A stretch of 64,000 bases of DNA, taken from the NCBI RefSeq assembly GCF_003201815.1, contig NZ_QJKB01000001.1, forward strand, positions 1,054,001-1,118,000. Direction: 5' to 3'. The position numbers and the translations under genes are program-made. The stretch comes from Undibacterium pigrum (GTDB lineage Bacteria > Pseudomonadota > Gammaproteobacteria > Burkholderiales > Burkholderiaceae_D). Below the pieces are notes generated by a model. That model worked only from the letters and a program-made list of their open reading frames with translations, made no database searches and was not told the origin of the DNA. Positions within the stretch are counted from its first letter, which is position 1, and each line of letters starts with the position of its first letter. Of the stretch, positions 42,782-52,232 are shown piece by piece.

Positions 42782-45055
42782 ATGGCAGGACCGGCTGAAC
42801 GGCCAAAAATTGCTGGTGTAATTTTCCTGTTGCTTGCAGGTGTGGCCATTGCCGCCATTATTTTGCAAACCTGGTGGGCTATTTCACAAGACCGCAGCCT
42901 CACCTTCAAATCAGAGTATGAAAATGGCCTGGTTACAGTTCGCCTGCTGGAAGAACACGCAACCCAGACGCTAAGAGAGGCCGATGGCAATTTAAGCACC
43001 GTCATTAACGCCATACAGTCCATCAGCAGGGAAAGAGAGCTGAATGACGATATCATTCGCGAACTGATCACCCAGGCACAGCCTTTTAACAAAGTATTAA
43101 AGGCTCTGCAGTATGTAAATACCACTGGAAAAGCATTTGTCAGCACTATCGATTATCCTGCATATCAAGTTGATGCGGATGAAAGAACCTACATTCCCTA
43201 TCTGCTAAAGCACCCTGAAATCAAACACGCCATCATAGGACATCCATTTGAACGCTTTTATGATACTGAACTGGTCGTTCCTCTGGCGCGTAATTTATTT
43301 GCAGATAATGGCACCCATCTGGGTATCATCAGCACCGATATCAGTGTCGCTTACTTCAGTTCTGTATATGCGCGGGTAGCCAAGGACAGCAAGGCGATAG
43401 TCTCTTTATTCACCGACGAAGGTACGGTTATCGTTCGTTTTCCCTTTGATAAAAAATATGTTGGCAAAGAGTTTAAACAATCTCCTGTCATCAAGAATCT
43501 AGTACTCAAGGAAGTTGAAGGCAACTTCAGGGACAAGCAGTTTCTTGATGAAAAAAACCAGATAGAACGTCTATATACCTATAGAAAAATTACTGGTTTT
43601 CCTATCGTCTCAGTTTTTGCCCGGGACAATGACTCTATCCTTTCACCCTGGCGTGAACGCACGCGTGATCGGGTGATATTTTCCGGGGTAACAATACTAC
43701 TCTTATGCATACTGACATTTTCGCTCTGGATACATATACACCGTTTGCATAGCTCTGAGGATTCCTTGAGAAAATCAGAGATGTCGCTACGCATCAGTGA
43801 AAGCAAGTTCGTCAATCTGTTTAAATTTTCCCCTGTTCCTTTGGCCTTGATCAGTCTGGCAGATGATAAATTGGTTGAAGTAAATGACAGCCTGCTCAGG
43901 CAAACCGGCTTTCAAGTCCAGGAAATGATGGGTAAATCACCGCAGGAGCTGCATCTTTGGGAAGATATTAATTTACGAAAAAATTACCTGACTCTACTTA
44001 AAGAGCAAGGTTTTGTTGATCAGTTTGAAATGCGCTTCCGCTACAAAAACGGCAACATTGCCACCTGCTTATTATCTGCCAGGCTTTTTGAATCTGACGG
44101 CGACAAGATGGTTATCTTTACGCCCATCGATATCAGCCAGATACGCGCGATAGAAAATGAGATTAGGCAGTTAAATACAGACCTGGAAGAGCGCGTCAGG
44201 CAAAGGACGCAGAGCCTCGAAGAAACCAATAAAGAACTGGGCAATGCGCTAGACAGTCTCACTACCATGCAGGTTGAATTGATACGCTCTGAAAAAATGG
44301 CCGCACTGGGGTCCCTGGTTGCTGGTATTGCACATGAATTAAATACTCCCATAGGTAATAGCGTCACTGTTGCTTCGACCCTGCAAGATCATGCTGAATC
44401 CATGGAAAATGAATTATCAACCAATCAACCCCGTCGCTCTATCCTCGCAAAGCTGACCCGTGAAACCAGCAAAGGGGCCAACATACTTGTGCGCAGTCTG
44501 GACAGAGCAGCCCAGCTGATACTCAGTTTCAAACAAGTTGCAGTAGACCAGTCCAGCAATCACCGACGCAATTTCGACTTGAGTACTACGCTCAATGAAA
44601 TCCTAGCCACTCTGGAACCCATGTATAGCAGGACCGCTCATCGTCTGCACACAGACTTCGCTTCTGACATAAGCATGGAAAGTTATCCCGGGGCGCTGGC
44701 ACAAATCATCACGAATTCAGTGAATAACAGTCTGACACATGCATTTGAACAGATGGAGCACGGTAATATGTACCTGAAAACCAGACTTTTTGGTCAACAT
44801 CAGGTAGAAATTATCTTTAGTGATGATGGATCAGGCATTTCACCTGAACATCTTGCCCGTGTATTTGACCCCTTCTTTACGACTAAGCTTGGCAAGGGCG
44901 GCTCAGGACTGGGGATGCATATAGTCTACAACCTGGTGACGGATGTGTTAGGTGGCAAGATTGAGCTGGAGAGTGAACCCGGCAAAGGAACCACCATCAG
45001 CTTGTTATTGCCTTTAATTGCACCAGTCAAACAAACCGACAGGTTTGCCGCATAG
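42782..45055 (+). CDS. Membrane sensor histidine kinase: cache, PAS, HisKA-like and HATPase
   Basis: A 757-residue sensor. The layout is transmembrane helix 1 (about 13-33), a large periplasmic double-cache region, helix 2 (about 296-318), a PAS domain (about 340-450), a coiled coil, the phospho-acceptor H518 in AGIAHELNTPIGNS, and an HATPase with DDGSGISPEHLARVFDPFFTTK and GGSGLGMHIVYNL. No response regulator gene is adjacent, so the partner lies elsewhere. The secreted cache protein just upstream suggests a two-part sensor. Confidence 0.9.
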   Translation: MAGPAERPKIAGVIFLLLAGVAIAAIILQTWWAISQDRSLTFKSEYENGLVTVRLLEEHATQTLREADGNLSTVINAIQSISRERELNDDIIRELITQAQPFNKVLKALQYVNTTGKAFVSTIDYPAYQVDADERTYIPYLLKHPEIKHAIIGHPFERFYDTELVVPLARNLFADNGTHLGIISTDISVAYFSSVYARVAKDSKAIVSLFTDEGTVIVRFPFDKKYVGKEFKQSPVIKNLVLKEVEGNFRDKQFLDEKNQIERLYTYRKITGFPIVSVFARDNDSILSPWRERTRDRVIFSGVTILLLCILTFSLWIHIHRLHSSEDSLRKSEMSLRISESKFVNLFKFSPVPLALISLADDKLVEVNDSLLRQTGFQVQEMMGKSPQELHLWEDINLRKNYLTLLKEQGFVDQFEMRFRYKNGNIATCLLSARLFESDGDKMVIFTPIDISQIRAIENEIRQLNTDLEERVRQRTQSLEETNKELGNALDSLTTMQVELIRSEKMAALGSLVAGIAHELNTPIGNSVTVASTLQDHAESMENELSTNQPRRSILAKLTRETSKGANILVRSLDRAAQLILSFKQVAVDQSSNHRRNFDLSTTLNEILATLEPMYSRTAHRLHTDFASDISMESYPGALAQIITNSVNNSLTHAFEQMEHGNMYLKTRLFGQHQVEIIFSDDGSGISPEHLARVFDPFFTTKLGKGGSGLGMHIVYNLVTDVLGGKIELESEPGKGTTISLLLPLIAPVKQTDRFAA

Positions 45056-45124
45056 ACTGGCGCAACACCAAAGAAATGGTGAAACACGTCACGATAATTA
45101 AATTGGGGAATTTGAAAGAGGAAG

Positions 45125-45224
45125 TTGGCGAGCCTGATCTGCGGCACTTGTGGTAAGTGACTGTGGCTGCTTCGTTCCCGACCTGACCAGATTGGCCACG
45201 CCGCAATGCGCAGGGGCCCGCCAA
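45125..45224 (-). ncRNA. ffs: Signal recognition particle RNA (4.5S)
   Basis: On the minus strand the conserved SRP core is clear: GGTCAGGTC, then GGGAACGAAGCAGCCACAG, forming the apical tetraloop and Ffh-binding internal loops. The ends TTGGCGGGCC and GGCTCGCCAA pair to close the long hairpin of about 100 bases. It guides co-translational membrane targeting with Ffh and FtsY. The ends are set by pairing and are approximate. Confidence 0.93.
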
Positions 45225-45229
45225 GCCGC

Positions 45230-45258
45230 ATTATATCGCATCAGACATAAACTTGCAG
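45230..45258 (-). promoter_or_regulatory. ffs promoter
   Basis: On the minus strand a consensus -10 TATAAT (45235-45230) lies 17 bp after a -35 of CTGCAA (45258-45253). The predicted start falls about six bases after the -10 box, at the 5' end of the SRP hairpin. The -35 matches consensus in four of six bases. Confidence 0.75.
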
Positions 45259-45452
45259 CACTTTGACCAGAATAAGCCTGACAGTGCTTTGGCACTACTC
45301 CAGCCAAACAAGTTCAATCCGCAATTTCCTGCTTCCATCCCCGTCTGTGGCCGTTTCATCGCATCTTTCCATTTGCACATTCCATTTGCATAAGATATAT
45401 CTGCCAGCGCCACATCGCGCAGGGAATAGTTCAATTACAAAAAGGAAAAAGC

Positions 45453-46361
45453 ATGGAACTTCGCATACAGCAGCTATCAAAACAATATAGTAATGGCGTG
45501 CAAGCGCTGGACAATATCAACCTGACCATACCTGCTGGCATGTTTGGCTTGCTCGGGCCAAATGGCGCGGGCAAATCCACCCTCATGCGTACTCTGGCGA
45601 CTCTGCAAGACGCTGATTCTGGCACGGCGCTGCTGGATAATATGAATATCCGCGAACAAAAAGATCAGATACGCCGTTTGCTCGGCTATCTGCCACAGGA
45701 TTTTGGCCTCTACCCCAAGGTCAGTGCCTATGATTTACTCGATCACTTCGCGGTCCTGAAGGGCCTGGACAACCGCAAGCAGCGTAAAGAAGTGGTGGAG
45801 GCTTTGCTGCATCAAACCAATCTCTACAATGTTAAAAGCAAGCATCTGGGTGGATTTTCCGGCGGCATGCGCCAGCGTTTTGGTATTGCGCAGGCGCTCC
45901 TGGGCGACCCGAAACTGATCATCGTTGATGAACCAACTGCCGGCCTGGACCCCGAAGAACGGGTGCGCTTCCATAATTTGCTGGCGGACATAGGTTCAGA
46001 AAAAATCGTCATCCTGTCCACCCATATCGTGGAAGACGTGGCTGACCTGTGCAATAACATGGCGGTCATCAACAAAGGCCAGGTCATCCTGACCGGCCAA
46101 CCGCTTTCTTTAATTGCGCAAATACAGGGCAAAATCTGGAAACGATTTATAGAAAAATCTGAACTCGCTGCCTGCCAGCAAAAGTATCAACTCATCTCCA
46201 GCCGTCTGACCTCGGGCCGCACACTCATACACGTGTATGCAGATGCACAGCCAGATAGCAACTTTGAAGCCACTCAAGGTAATCTGGAAGATGTGTATTT
46301 TTCTGCGATGGCAGGCTTGCTGTCTGGCCCCGCTGCATTGCCAGTTCAACGCGCAGCCTGA
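45453..46361 (+). CDS. ABC transporter ATP-binding protein
   Basis: A 302-residue ATPase subunit with Walker A GPNGAGKST, Q-loop LPQDFGLYP, signature FSGGMRQRFGIAQAL and Walker B LIIVDEPTAGLDPEE. The last 80 residues form a C-terminal extension typical of ABC-2 exporters. It lies ten bases before a fused permease/peptidase gene and is surely its energising partner. The ribosome site is weak (AAAAAGG). Confidence 0.92.
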   Translation: MELRIQQLSKQYSNGVQALDNINLTIPAGMFGLLGPNGAGKSTLMRTLATLQDADSGTALLDNMNIREQKDQIRRLLGYLPQDFGLYPKVSAYDLLDHFAVLKGLDNRKQRKEVVEALLHQTNLYNVKSKHLGGFSGGMRQRFGIAQALLGDPKLIIVDEPTAGLDPEERVRFHNLLADIGSEKIVILSTHIVEDVADLCNNMAVINKGQVILTGQPLSLIAQIQGKIWKRFIEKSELAACQQKYQLISSRLTSGRTLIHVYADAQPDSNFEATQGNLEDVYFSAMAGLLSGPAALPVQRAA

Positions 46362-46370
46362 GGAGTCGTC

Positions 46371-49300
46371 ATGTTAGCAATACTCAAGTTTGAGCTGCGT
46401 CAAAAGGCACGCAGCATGTCCAGTTACATCTATTTTCTGGTTTTCTTCAGCCTGGCCTTGTTATGGATGGCAGCTGCAGGCGGCTTATTCACTGGCGCAT
46501 CCATCGGTTTTGGCGGCAAGGTAAATATCAATGCGCCGGTAGCAATTTTCCAAAGCATTACTTTTCTTGGTTATCTGGGTATCAGCACTGTCGCGGCATT
46601 GATGGGGCAAGCGACACACCAGGATATAGAACACCACACCTGGCATTTTTTCTATAGTGCACCCATCAGTAAATTCCAGTATCTTGCTGGCCGGTTTTCA
46701 GGCGCCCTGCTGACTTCCATCATTATCTTTTCCGGTCTCGGCCTGGGTGCATGGCTGGGCTGTTATTTGCCTGGCATAGAAGCAGTGAGACTGGGCGCTG
46801 TACAGCCCATGTCCTACGTCATGCCTTATCTGTATGCGATCTTGCCAAACTTTATTATTTTTGGCGGCATCTTCTTCACTCTTGGCGCACTCACCCGTCG
46901 CATGTTGCCGGTGTATGTGGCCAGCGTGCTCTTGATTATCGGCTACCTGGTTGCTCGTTCATTGCGAGCTGATCTGGATAACAAGACCCTGGCTGCCCTG
47001 CTCGATCCCTTCGGTTCTTCTGCCATCAGCATGATGACGGAATACTGGAGCATCGCCGACAAGAATACCCGCCAGATTGCCCTGGATGGTGTATTCCTCA
47101 TTAACCGCCTGATATGGCTGAGCCTTGGCCTTATCAGCCTGGCGTTGTGCTACTGGCGCTTTCAATTCTCCACAATCAATACGACGGGCAAACAGAAGAA
47201 AGAAAAGGCTGTAGCTGCCCCAATCGCAGTACAACTGCAAAAAGTCACGCCCAATTTCTCCGGTAACAGAATTTTGAAGTTGCTGTATGCAGAAAGCATG
47301 CTGAATTTGCGGGAATCAGTAAAAAACGTGTATTTCATCGTCATGCTGCTGGCGGGTGTTTTGTTCATGTTTGCGATTTCCAGCTCCATCACCAAAATGT
47401 TTGGCACACCCACTTATCCTGTGACTTATGCGGTGCTGGAAATTCTCGGCGGCAGCTTTAGTATCTTCATGCTTGCGATTACCACCTTTTACGCTGGTGA
47501 ACTGGTGTGGCGTGAACGGGATGCCCGCATCGCGCAATTACTTGATGCTCTGCCCGTCCCCAATTACCTGCCATTCACTGCAAAACTGATCGCACTGATT
47601 GCCTTGCAGGGCATCATGCTTTTCGTGCTGATGTTATGCGGCATTTTGCTGCAAACCATCAAGGGCTATACCAATTATGAGTTAGCCCAGTATGTGCAAC
47701 AGCTGTTTTTGATGCAATGGCCAGATTATGCCTTGCTGGCAGTCCTGGCGATTTCCTTGCAGGTTATCGTCAACCACAAGTATCTGGGCTATTTTTTAAT
47801 CATCCTGTATTACGCTGCCACGATAGCTTTGCCTGCCATGGGTATCGAGCACCCCATGTTCCGCTACGCAGTAACACCACATATCACTTACTCGGATATG
47901 AATGCTTATGGTCACATGCTGGCAACATCGCGCTGGTATCTGAGTTACTGGACTGGTGCAGCTTTGGTATTGGTCAGCTTGTCCTTGATGATGTGGGTAC
48001 GCGGCACGACTACCGATTTCCGTCTGCGCTTACGACTGGCAAAGCAGGCTTTCGCGGGTGGCAATTCAATCTTGCTGCTGGGTGGCACCAGTATTTTCGT
48101 GCTGACCGGCGCTGCCATCTTTTACTTTACAAATATCCTCAATCCCTACCAAAACCAGTTTGCAGAACAGGCTGACAATGCCAGCTATGAAAAACTGTAT
48201 AAACAATATGCCATCCAGGCACAACCACGTATCAGCGATGTCAAATTGAATGTAGATATCTATCCTGAAACGCGCTGTGCGAACATCAAAGGAAGCTATC
48301 AACTGGTCAATCGCAGCAAGCAGGCTATCCAAGAGATTTTTATTACGCAGAAAGAAGATATAGACATCGTCAAGATGGAATTTGATTTTGCCACAGAAAA
48401 AAATATTGCTGATAAGAAGCTGGGCTTTCATAGCTATAAGCTAAAAAAGCCTTTGGCAGCAGGTGAAAAATTGACTCTCAATTTTGAACTCAGGATCGCA
48501 CCCAAAAACTTTCTGGGCATGAGCCAGGGTAGCCCTCTTTACTACAACGGCAGTTTCTTTAACAGCATGTTGATGCCACATATAGGCTATCAACCGGCAC
48601 TGGAACTCAGGGAAGACAAGACCAGGCGCGAACATGGCTTACCTGAAAAGGAGAGAATGGCAGAAAGAGATGATTCCAAGGCATTGGAAAACAGCTATAT
48701 CGCCAATGATGCTGACTGGATTAATTTTGATGCAGTAGTGTCGACCTCGGCAGACCAGATGGCTGTCGCACCTGGCACCTTAAAGCGTCAGTGGCAAGAG
48801 CATGGCCGTAATTATTATCATTACGTGCCTGAACTGCCCATCTTGAATTTTTATGCCTTCCTGTCTGGACGCTATGAAGTGAAACAGGCGCAATGGCAAA
48901 ACATTCCCATAGAAATCGATTATCACAAGGGACATGAATATAACGTAGACCGCATGGTGAAAGGCGTGCAAAAGTCACTGGATCACTACACTAAAAACTT
49001 TGGCCCGTATCAGCACAAACTGGTTCGTATCATTGAGTTTCCACGTTATGCCAGATTTGCCCAGGCTTTCCCTAACACCATACCGTTTTCAGAAAGCATA
49101 GGTTTCATTGCCCGCGTTGATGACAATAACCCCAAGGAAGTTGATTATCCATTCTATGTAACGGCACATGAAGTTGCTCATCAGTGGTGGGCACATCAAG
49201 TAATTTCGGGCAATAGCAAGGGGGGCACAGTGCTGGTAGAAACCCTGGCGCAGTACTCTGCCCTGATGGTCATGAAGCATACTTATGGTGATGCAACCAT

Positions 49301-49940
49301 GCGCCGCTTCCTGCAATTTGAGCTGGACAGATATCTGCAAGGCCGTAGCCAGGAAAGGAAAAAAGAATTGCCGCTGGCACAGAATGAAAATCAAGACTAT
49401 ATCCACTATGCCAAAGGTAGCCTGGCCATGTACTTGCTGCAAGACCAGATAGGCGAAGACAAAGTCAACCAGGCCCTGCGCGAAGTCATCGCCCGTCATG
49501 CCAATAAGGGCGCTCCCTACCCTAGCAGCAAGGCACTGACCCAGGCATTACGCGAAGTGACGCCAGTGGAGCAACAATATGTGATTGATGATCTGTTTGA
49601 CTCCATCACCTTGTATGAAAACCGTGCTATTTCAGCAAACGCCACGGCCTTGCCAGACGGACAGTACGAAGTAATGCTCAAAGTCACCAGCAATAAACTC
49701 AAGGCAGATGAACTGGGTGCGGAAAAAGAAGTTGCCTTGAAAGACTGGATGGACATAGGCATAGACGACAAGGATGGCAAGCCCTTGCTGCGTCAACGCC
49801 ATCTTATCAATCAAAAAGAGATGGCATTCAAACTCGTCGTCAAGGGTCTCCCCTACAAAGCGGGTATAGATCCTGACATCAAATACATAGACCGCAAGCC
49901 TGATGATAATTTGATTAAAGTCGAATTGAGTAATAAGTAA
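46371..49940 (+). CDS. ABC-2 permease fused to an M1-family aminopeptidase domain
   Basis: A 1189-residue protein. The first half has about twelve transmembrane helices in two ABC-2 blocks (about residues 15-260 and 310-600). The second half is a soluble M1 metallopeptidase with H933-E-V-A-H937 in TAHEVAHQWWAHQ and the third Zn ligand Glu near 957 in LVETLAQYSALMV. The catalytic Glu934 is kept, so the peptidase is likely active. Proteins of this fused type are annotated as ABC permease/M1 aminopeptidase, and their transported substrate is unknown. The peptidase half probably faces the periplasm. It heads a run of three peptidase genes. Confidence 0.92.
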   Translation: MLAILKFELRQKARSMSSYIYFLVFFSLALLWMAAAGGLFTGASIGFGGKVNINAPVAIFQSITFLGYLGISTVAALMGQATHQDIEHHTWHFFYSAPISKFQYLAGRFSGALLTSIIIFSGLGLGAWLGCYLPGIEAVRLGAVQPMSYVMPYLYAILPNFIIFGGIFFTLGALTRRMLPVYVASVLLIIGYLVARSLRADLDNKTLAALLDPFGSSAISMMTEYWSIADKNTRQIALDGVFLINRLIWLSLGLISLALCYWRFQFSTINTTGKQKKEKAVAAPIAVQLQKVTPNFSGNRILKLLYAESMLNLRESVKNVYFIVMLLAGVLFMFAISSSITKMFGTPTYPVTYAVLEILGGSFSIFMLAITTFYAGELVWRERDARIAQLLDALPVPNYLPFTAKLIALIALQGIMLFVLMLCGILLQTIKGYTNYELAQYVQQLFLMQWPDYALLAVLAISLQVIVNHKYLGYFLIILYYAATIALPAMGIEHPMFRYAVTPHITYSDMNAYGHMLATSRWYLSYWTGAALVLVSLSLMMWVRGTTTDFRLRLRLAKQAFAGGNSILLLGGTSIFVLTGAAIFYFTNILNPYQNQFAEQADNASYEKLYKQYAIQAQPRISDVKLNVDIYPETRCANIKGSYQLVNRSKQAIQEIFITQKEDIDIVKMEFDFATEKNIADKKLGFHSYKLKKPLAAGEKLTLNFELRIAPKNFLGMSQGSPLYYNGSFFNSMLMPHIGYQPALELREDKTRREHGLPEKERMAERDDSKALENSYIANDADWINFDAVVSTSADQMAVAPGTLKRQWQEHGRNYYHYVPELPILNFYAFLSGRYEVKQAQWQNIPIEIDYHKGHEYNVDRMVKGVQKSLDHYTKNFGPYQHKLVRIIEFPRYARFAQAFPNTIPFSESIGFIARVDDNNPKEVDYPFYVTAHEVAHQWWAHQVISGNSKGGTVLVETLAQYSALMVMKHTYGDATMRRFLQFELDRYLQGRSQERKKELPLAQNENQDYIHYAKGSLAMYLLQDQIGEDKVNQALREVIARHANKGAPYPSSKALTQALREVTPVEQQYVIDDLFDSITLYENRAISANATALPDGQYEVMLKVTSNKLKADELGAEKEVALKDWMDIGIDDKDGKPLLRQRHLINQKEMAFKLVVKGLPYKAGIDPDIKYIDRKPDDNLIKVELSNK

Positions 49941-49964
49941 GCTCTTACCAGAGAAACAAAAACC

Positions 49965-49996
49965 AGGAAAGGCGAACCATGTTCGCCTTCCTTTTT
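49965..49996 (+). terminator. Terminator after the ABC/M1 gene
   Basis: A stem of about 10 bp with one bulge (GGAAAGGCGAA with TTCGCCTTCC), then a T-run. Confidence 0.85.
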
Positions 49997-50264
49997 AATT
50001 TCTCAGTAGCAGAATCAAACCAGCTATTAAATTAGCCATTTAATATTCAATCAGATGAATTATTAATAATTCCCTTGAAATCGATCAATCTGCCGGGAAA
50101 ATGCGAAAAACAGGAAATATATTTCCAAAATTGCTTTTCAATTGAGAACTTTCAGAACAGAATAATGCCCAAATACGGGGATGTAATTTCTAAATATATT
50201 AAATAAACAAAACATCATTCCCGCATTTGCTGCACATCCATTAATCCAAACTGGACCACTCACC
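49997..50264 (+). other. AT-rich gap before the M3 peptidase gene
   Basis: Noncoding, AT-rich sequence probably holding the promoter of the M3 peptidase gene. No convincing -35/-10 pair or operator was recognised. Confidence 0.4.
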
Positions 50265-52127
50265 ATGCATAAACATCTTGTTCGCAACTTGTTCGCTGTT
50301 GCATTGACACTACCAAGCTTCGCTTTTGCTGCCCATCCCAATGAAACGGAAGCAGACCGCTGGAATTTAAATGACATGTATCAGACAAAGGCAGACTGGG
50401 ACAAGGATGCTGTCATGCTGGAGGTACAGTTAAAGCAATTTCAAACTTGCAGCGGCCATCTTGGCGACAATATCGCGCGCTTCAAGACTTGCCTGGATCT
50501 GAATGCTGACTTGTGGAAGCGCTATGCCCGCCTCTCCAGCTATGCATTCCAGTTCCGCGACCAGGATACTGGTGACAATGCCGGCGCAGACCTGGGCCAG
50601 CGTTCGGACATTTTGGGCAGTAAAGTGGAAGAAGCGACTTCCTTCCTCAGGCCTGAGATTTTGAGTATAGGTGCTAAGAAGATACAGGCTTTCCAGGCCA
50701 AAGAAAAAGGCTTGAAAATATATGCCCATCAACTTGATGACATCTTGCGCTCTGGCAAACATACCCTGGACAAAAAAGGCGAAGAAATTGTCGCTACTTT
50801 TGGCATGGCAACCAATACGGCCAGCGCAGTGTATTCCACACTTTCCAATGCTGACATGCCATGGCCCAAGGTCAAATTATCGACAGGTGAAGAAGTACGC
50901 ATAGACCAGTCTGCCTACACCAAATACCGCGCAGCGCCCAACCGCGCTGACCGCCAACTGGTATTTGATACATTCTGGGGCAAGTGGAAAGAATTTGAAC
51001 GCAGCTACGGTGTCACTTTTTATGAACAGTTAAAACGCGATTCCGCCTATGCCAAGATACGCAACTACCCTGACTCATTGACGCAGGCACTGGATAACAA
51101 CAAGTTGCCGCGTGAAGTGTATGACACACTGGTCACGCAAACCCGCGCCAACCTGCCTACCCTGCACCGCTACTTCAAACTGCGTGCCAAACTGCTGGGC
51201 GTCAAGGACCTGCGCTATTTCGACATCTACCCGCCGCTGGTATCTGGCGATTTCAAATATCCTATCAAGGATGGCGTCAAACTAGTCGTTGAATCAGTCA
51301 AGCCGCTGGGTGATGATTATGTCAAAGCCATGGCCAAAGCCACGACAGAACGCTGGATGGATGTATACCCTCGCCCACGCAAACGTTCTGGTGCCTATAT
51401 GAATGGCGCAGCCTATGACGTGCACCCATACCTGCTGTTGAATTACAACGACGACTATGAGTCTGTCTCGACACTGGGGCATGAGTGGGGCCATGCCATG
51501 CATTCCTACCTGGCCAATAAACATCAGCCTTTCATCAGCGCTGACTACCCTACTTTCACGGCAGAAATTGCTTCAACTACCAACGAAGTCTTCCTGCTCG
51601 ACCATATGCTGAAAATCGCCAAGAGCGATGATGAACGCCTGTTGTACCTGGGTTCAGCACTGGAAAACCTGCGCGGCACTTTCTTCCGCCAGGCCATGTT
51701 TGCCGACTTTGAGCGCGAGGTACATGCCAAGGTCGACAAGGGTGAATCCCTGACTGGTGAAGCACTGTCGAAAATCTATGGCGACATCCTGAAAAGCTAT
51801 CATGGTGACAAAGAAGGCGTCATGAAGATAGATGATACTTACGCTGTTGAATGGGCATATATCCCTCATTTCTATAACCGTTTCTACGTATTCCAGTATG
51901 CCACCTCCATCGCTGCGGGCTCCATGTTTGCTGATGAAATCCTCAAAGGCCAGACTGGTGCCAGGGATAAATACCTGAATATCCTGAAAGCTGGCGGTTC
52001 TGCTTACCCTTATGAACTGGTCAAGAGCGCAGGTGTTGATCTGGCCTCGCCTGCTCCTTACCAGGCAGTGTTCGTGCGCATGAACAAGATCATGGATCAA
52101 ATTGAAGCGATACGGGCAAAACGTTAA
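50265..52127 (+). CDS. Secreted M3-family oligoendopeptidase (PepF-like)
   Basis: A 620-residue zinc peptidase. The HExxH site is H406-E-W-G-H410 in TLGHEWGHAMHSYLA, with a downstream Glu ligand expected about 25 residues later (FTAEIASTTNEV). The N-terminus is a signal peptide (HLVRNLFAVALTLPSFAFA), unlike the usual cytosolic PepF of Gram-positives. M3B enzymes cut oligopeptides of about 7-17 residues. The gene follows the ABC/M1 terminator and precedes an S46 peptidase. Confidence 0.92.
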   Translation: MHKHLVRNLFAVALTLPSFAFAAHPNETEADRWNLNDMYQTKADWDKDAVMLEVQLKQFQTCSGHLGDNIARFKTCLDLNADLWKRYARLSSYAFQFRDQDTGDNAGADLGQRSDILGSKVEEATSFLRPEILSIGAKKIQAFQAKEKGLKIYAHQLDDILRSGKHTLDKKGEEIVATFGMATNTASAVYSTLSNADMPWPKVKLSTGEEVRIDQSAYTKYRAAPNRADRQLVFDTFWGKWKEFERSYGVTFYEQLKRDSAYAKIRNYPDSLTQALDNNKLPREVYDTLVTQTRANLPTLHRYFKLRAKLLGVKDLRYFDIYPPLVSGDFKYPIKDGVKLVVESVKPLGDDYVKAMAKATTERWMDVYPRPRKRSGAYMNGAAYDVHPYLLLNYNDDYESVSTLGHEWGHAMHSYLANKHQPFISADYPTFTAEIASTTNEVFLLDHMLKIAKSDDERLLYLGSALENLRGTFFRQAMFADFEREVHAKVDKGESLTGEALSKIYGDILKSYHGDKEGVMKIDDTYAVEWAYIPHFYNRFYVFQYATSIAAGSMFADEILKGQTGARDKYLNILKAGGSAYPYELVKSAGVDLASPAPYQAVFVRMNKIMDQIEAIRAKR

Positions 52128-52140
52128 TGCCTCATGTGTA

Positions 52141-52204
52141 GGCAGGAAGCTATCAGCTTCCTGCCGATGAATACCTCTGCCTCTCGCCAGCACTGACGAG
52201 AGGC
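52141..52204 (+). terminator. Tandem hairpins between the M3 and S46 genes
   Basis: A perfect 11-bp stem GGCAGGAAGCT / AGCTTCCTGCC with a 3-base loop is followed by GCCTCTCG / CGAGAGGC. The second is followed by AATTTATTTT, so termination is possible but partial read-through into the S46 gene is likely. Confidence 0.65.
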
Positions 52205-52232
52205 AATTTATTTTCAAAGTAATGGAAAAACA

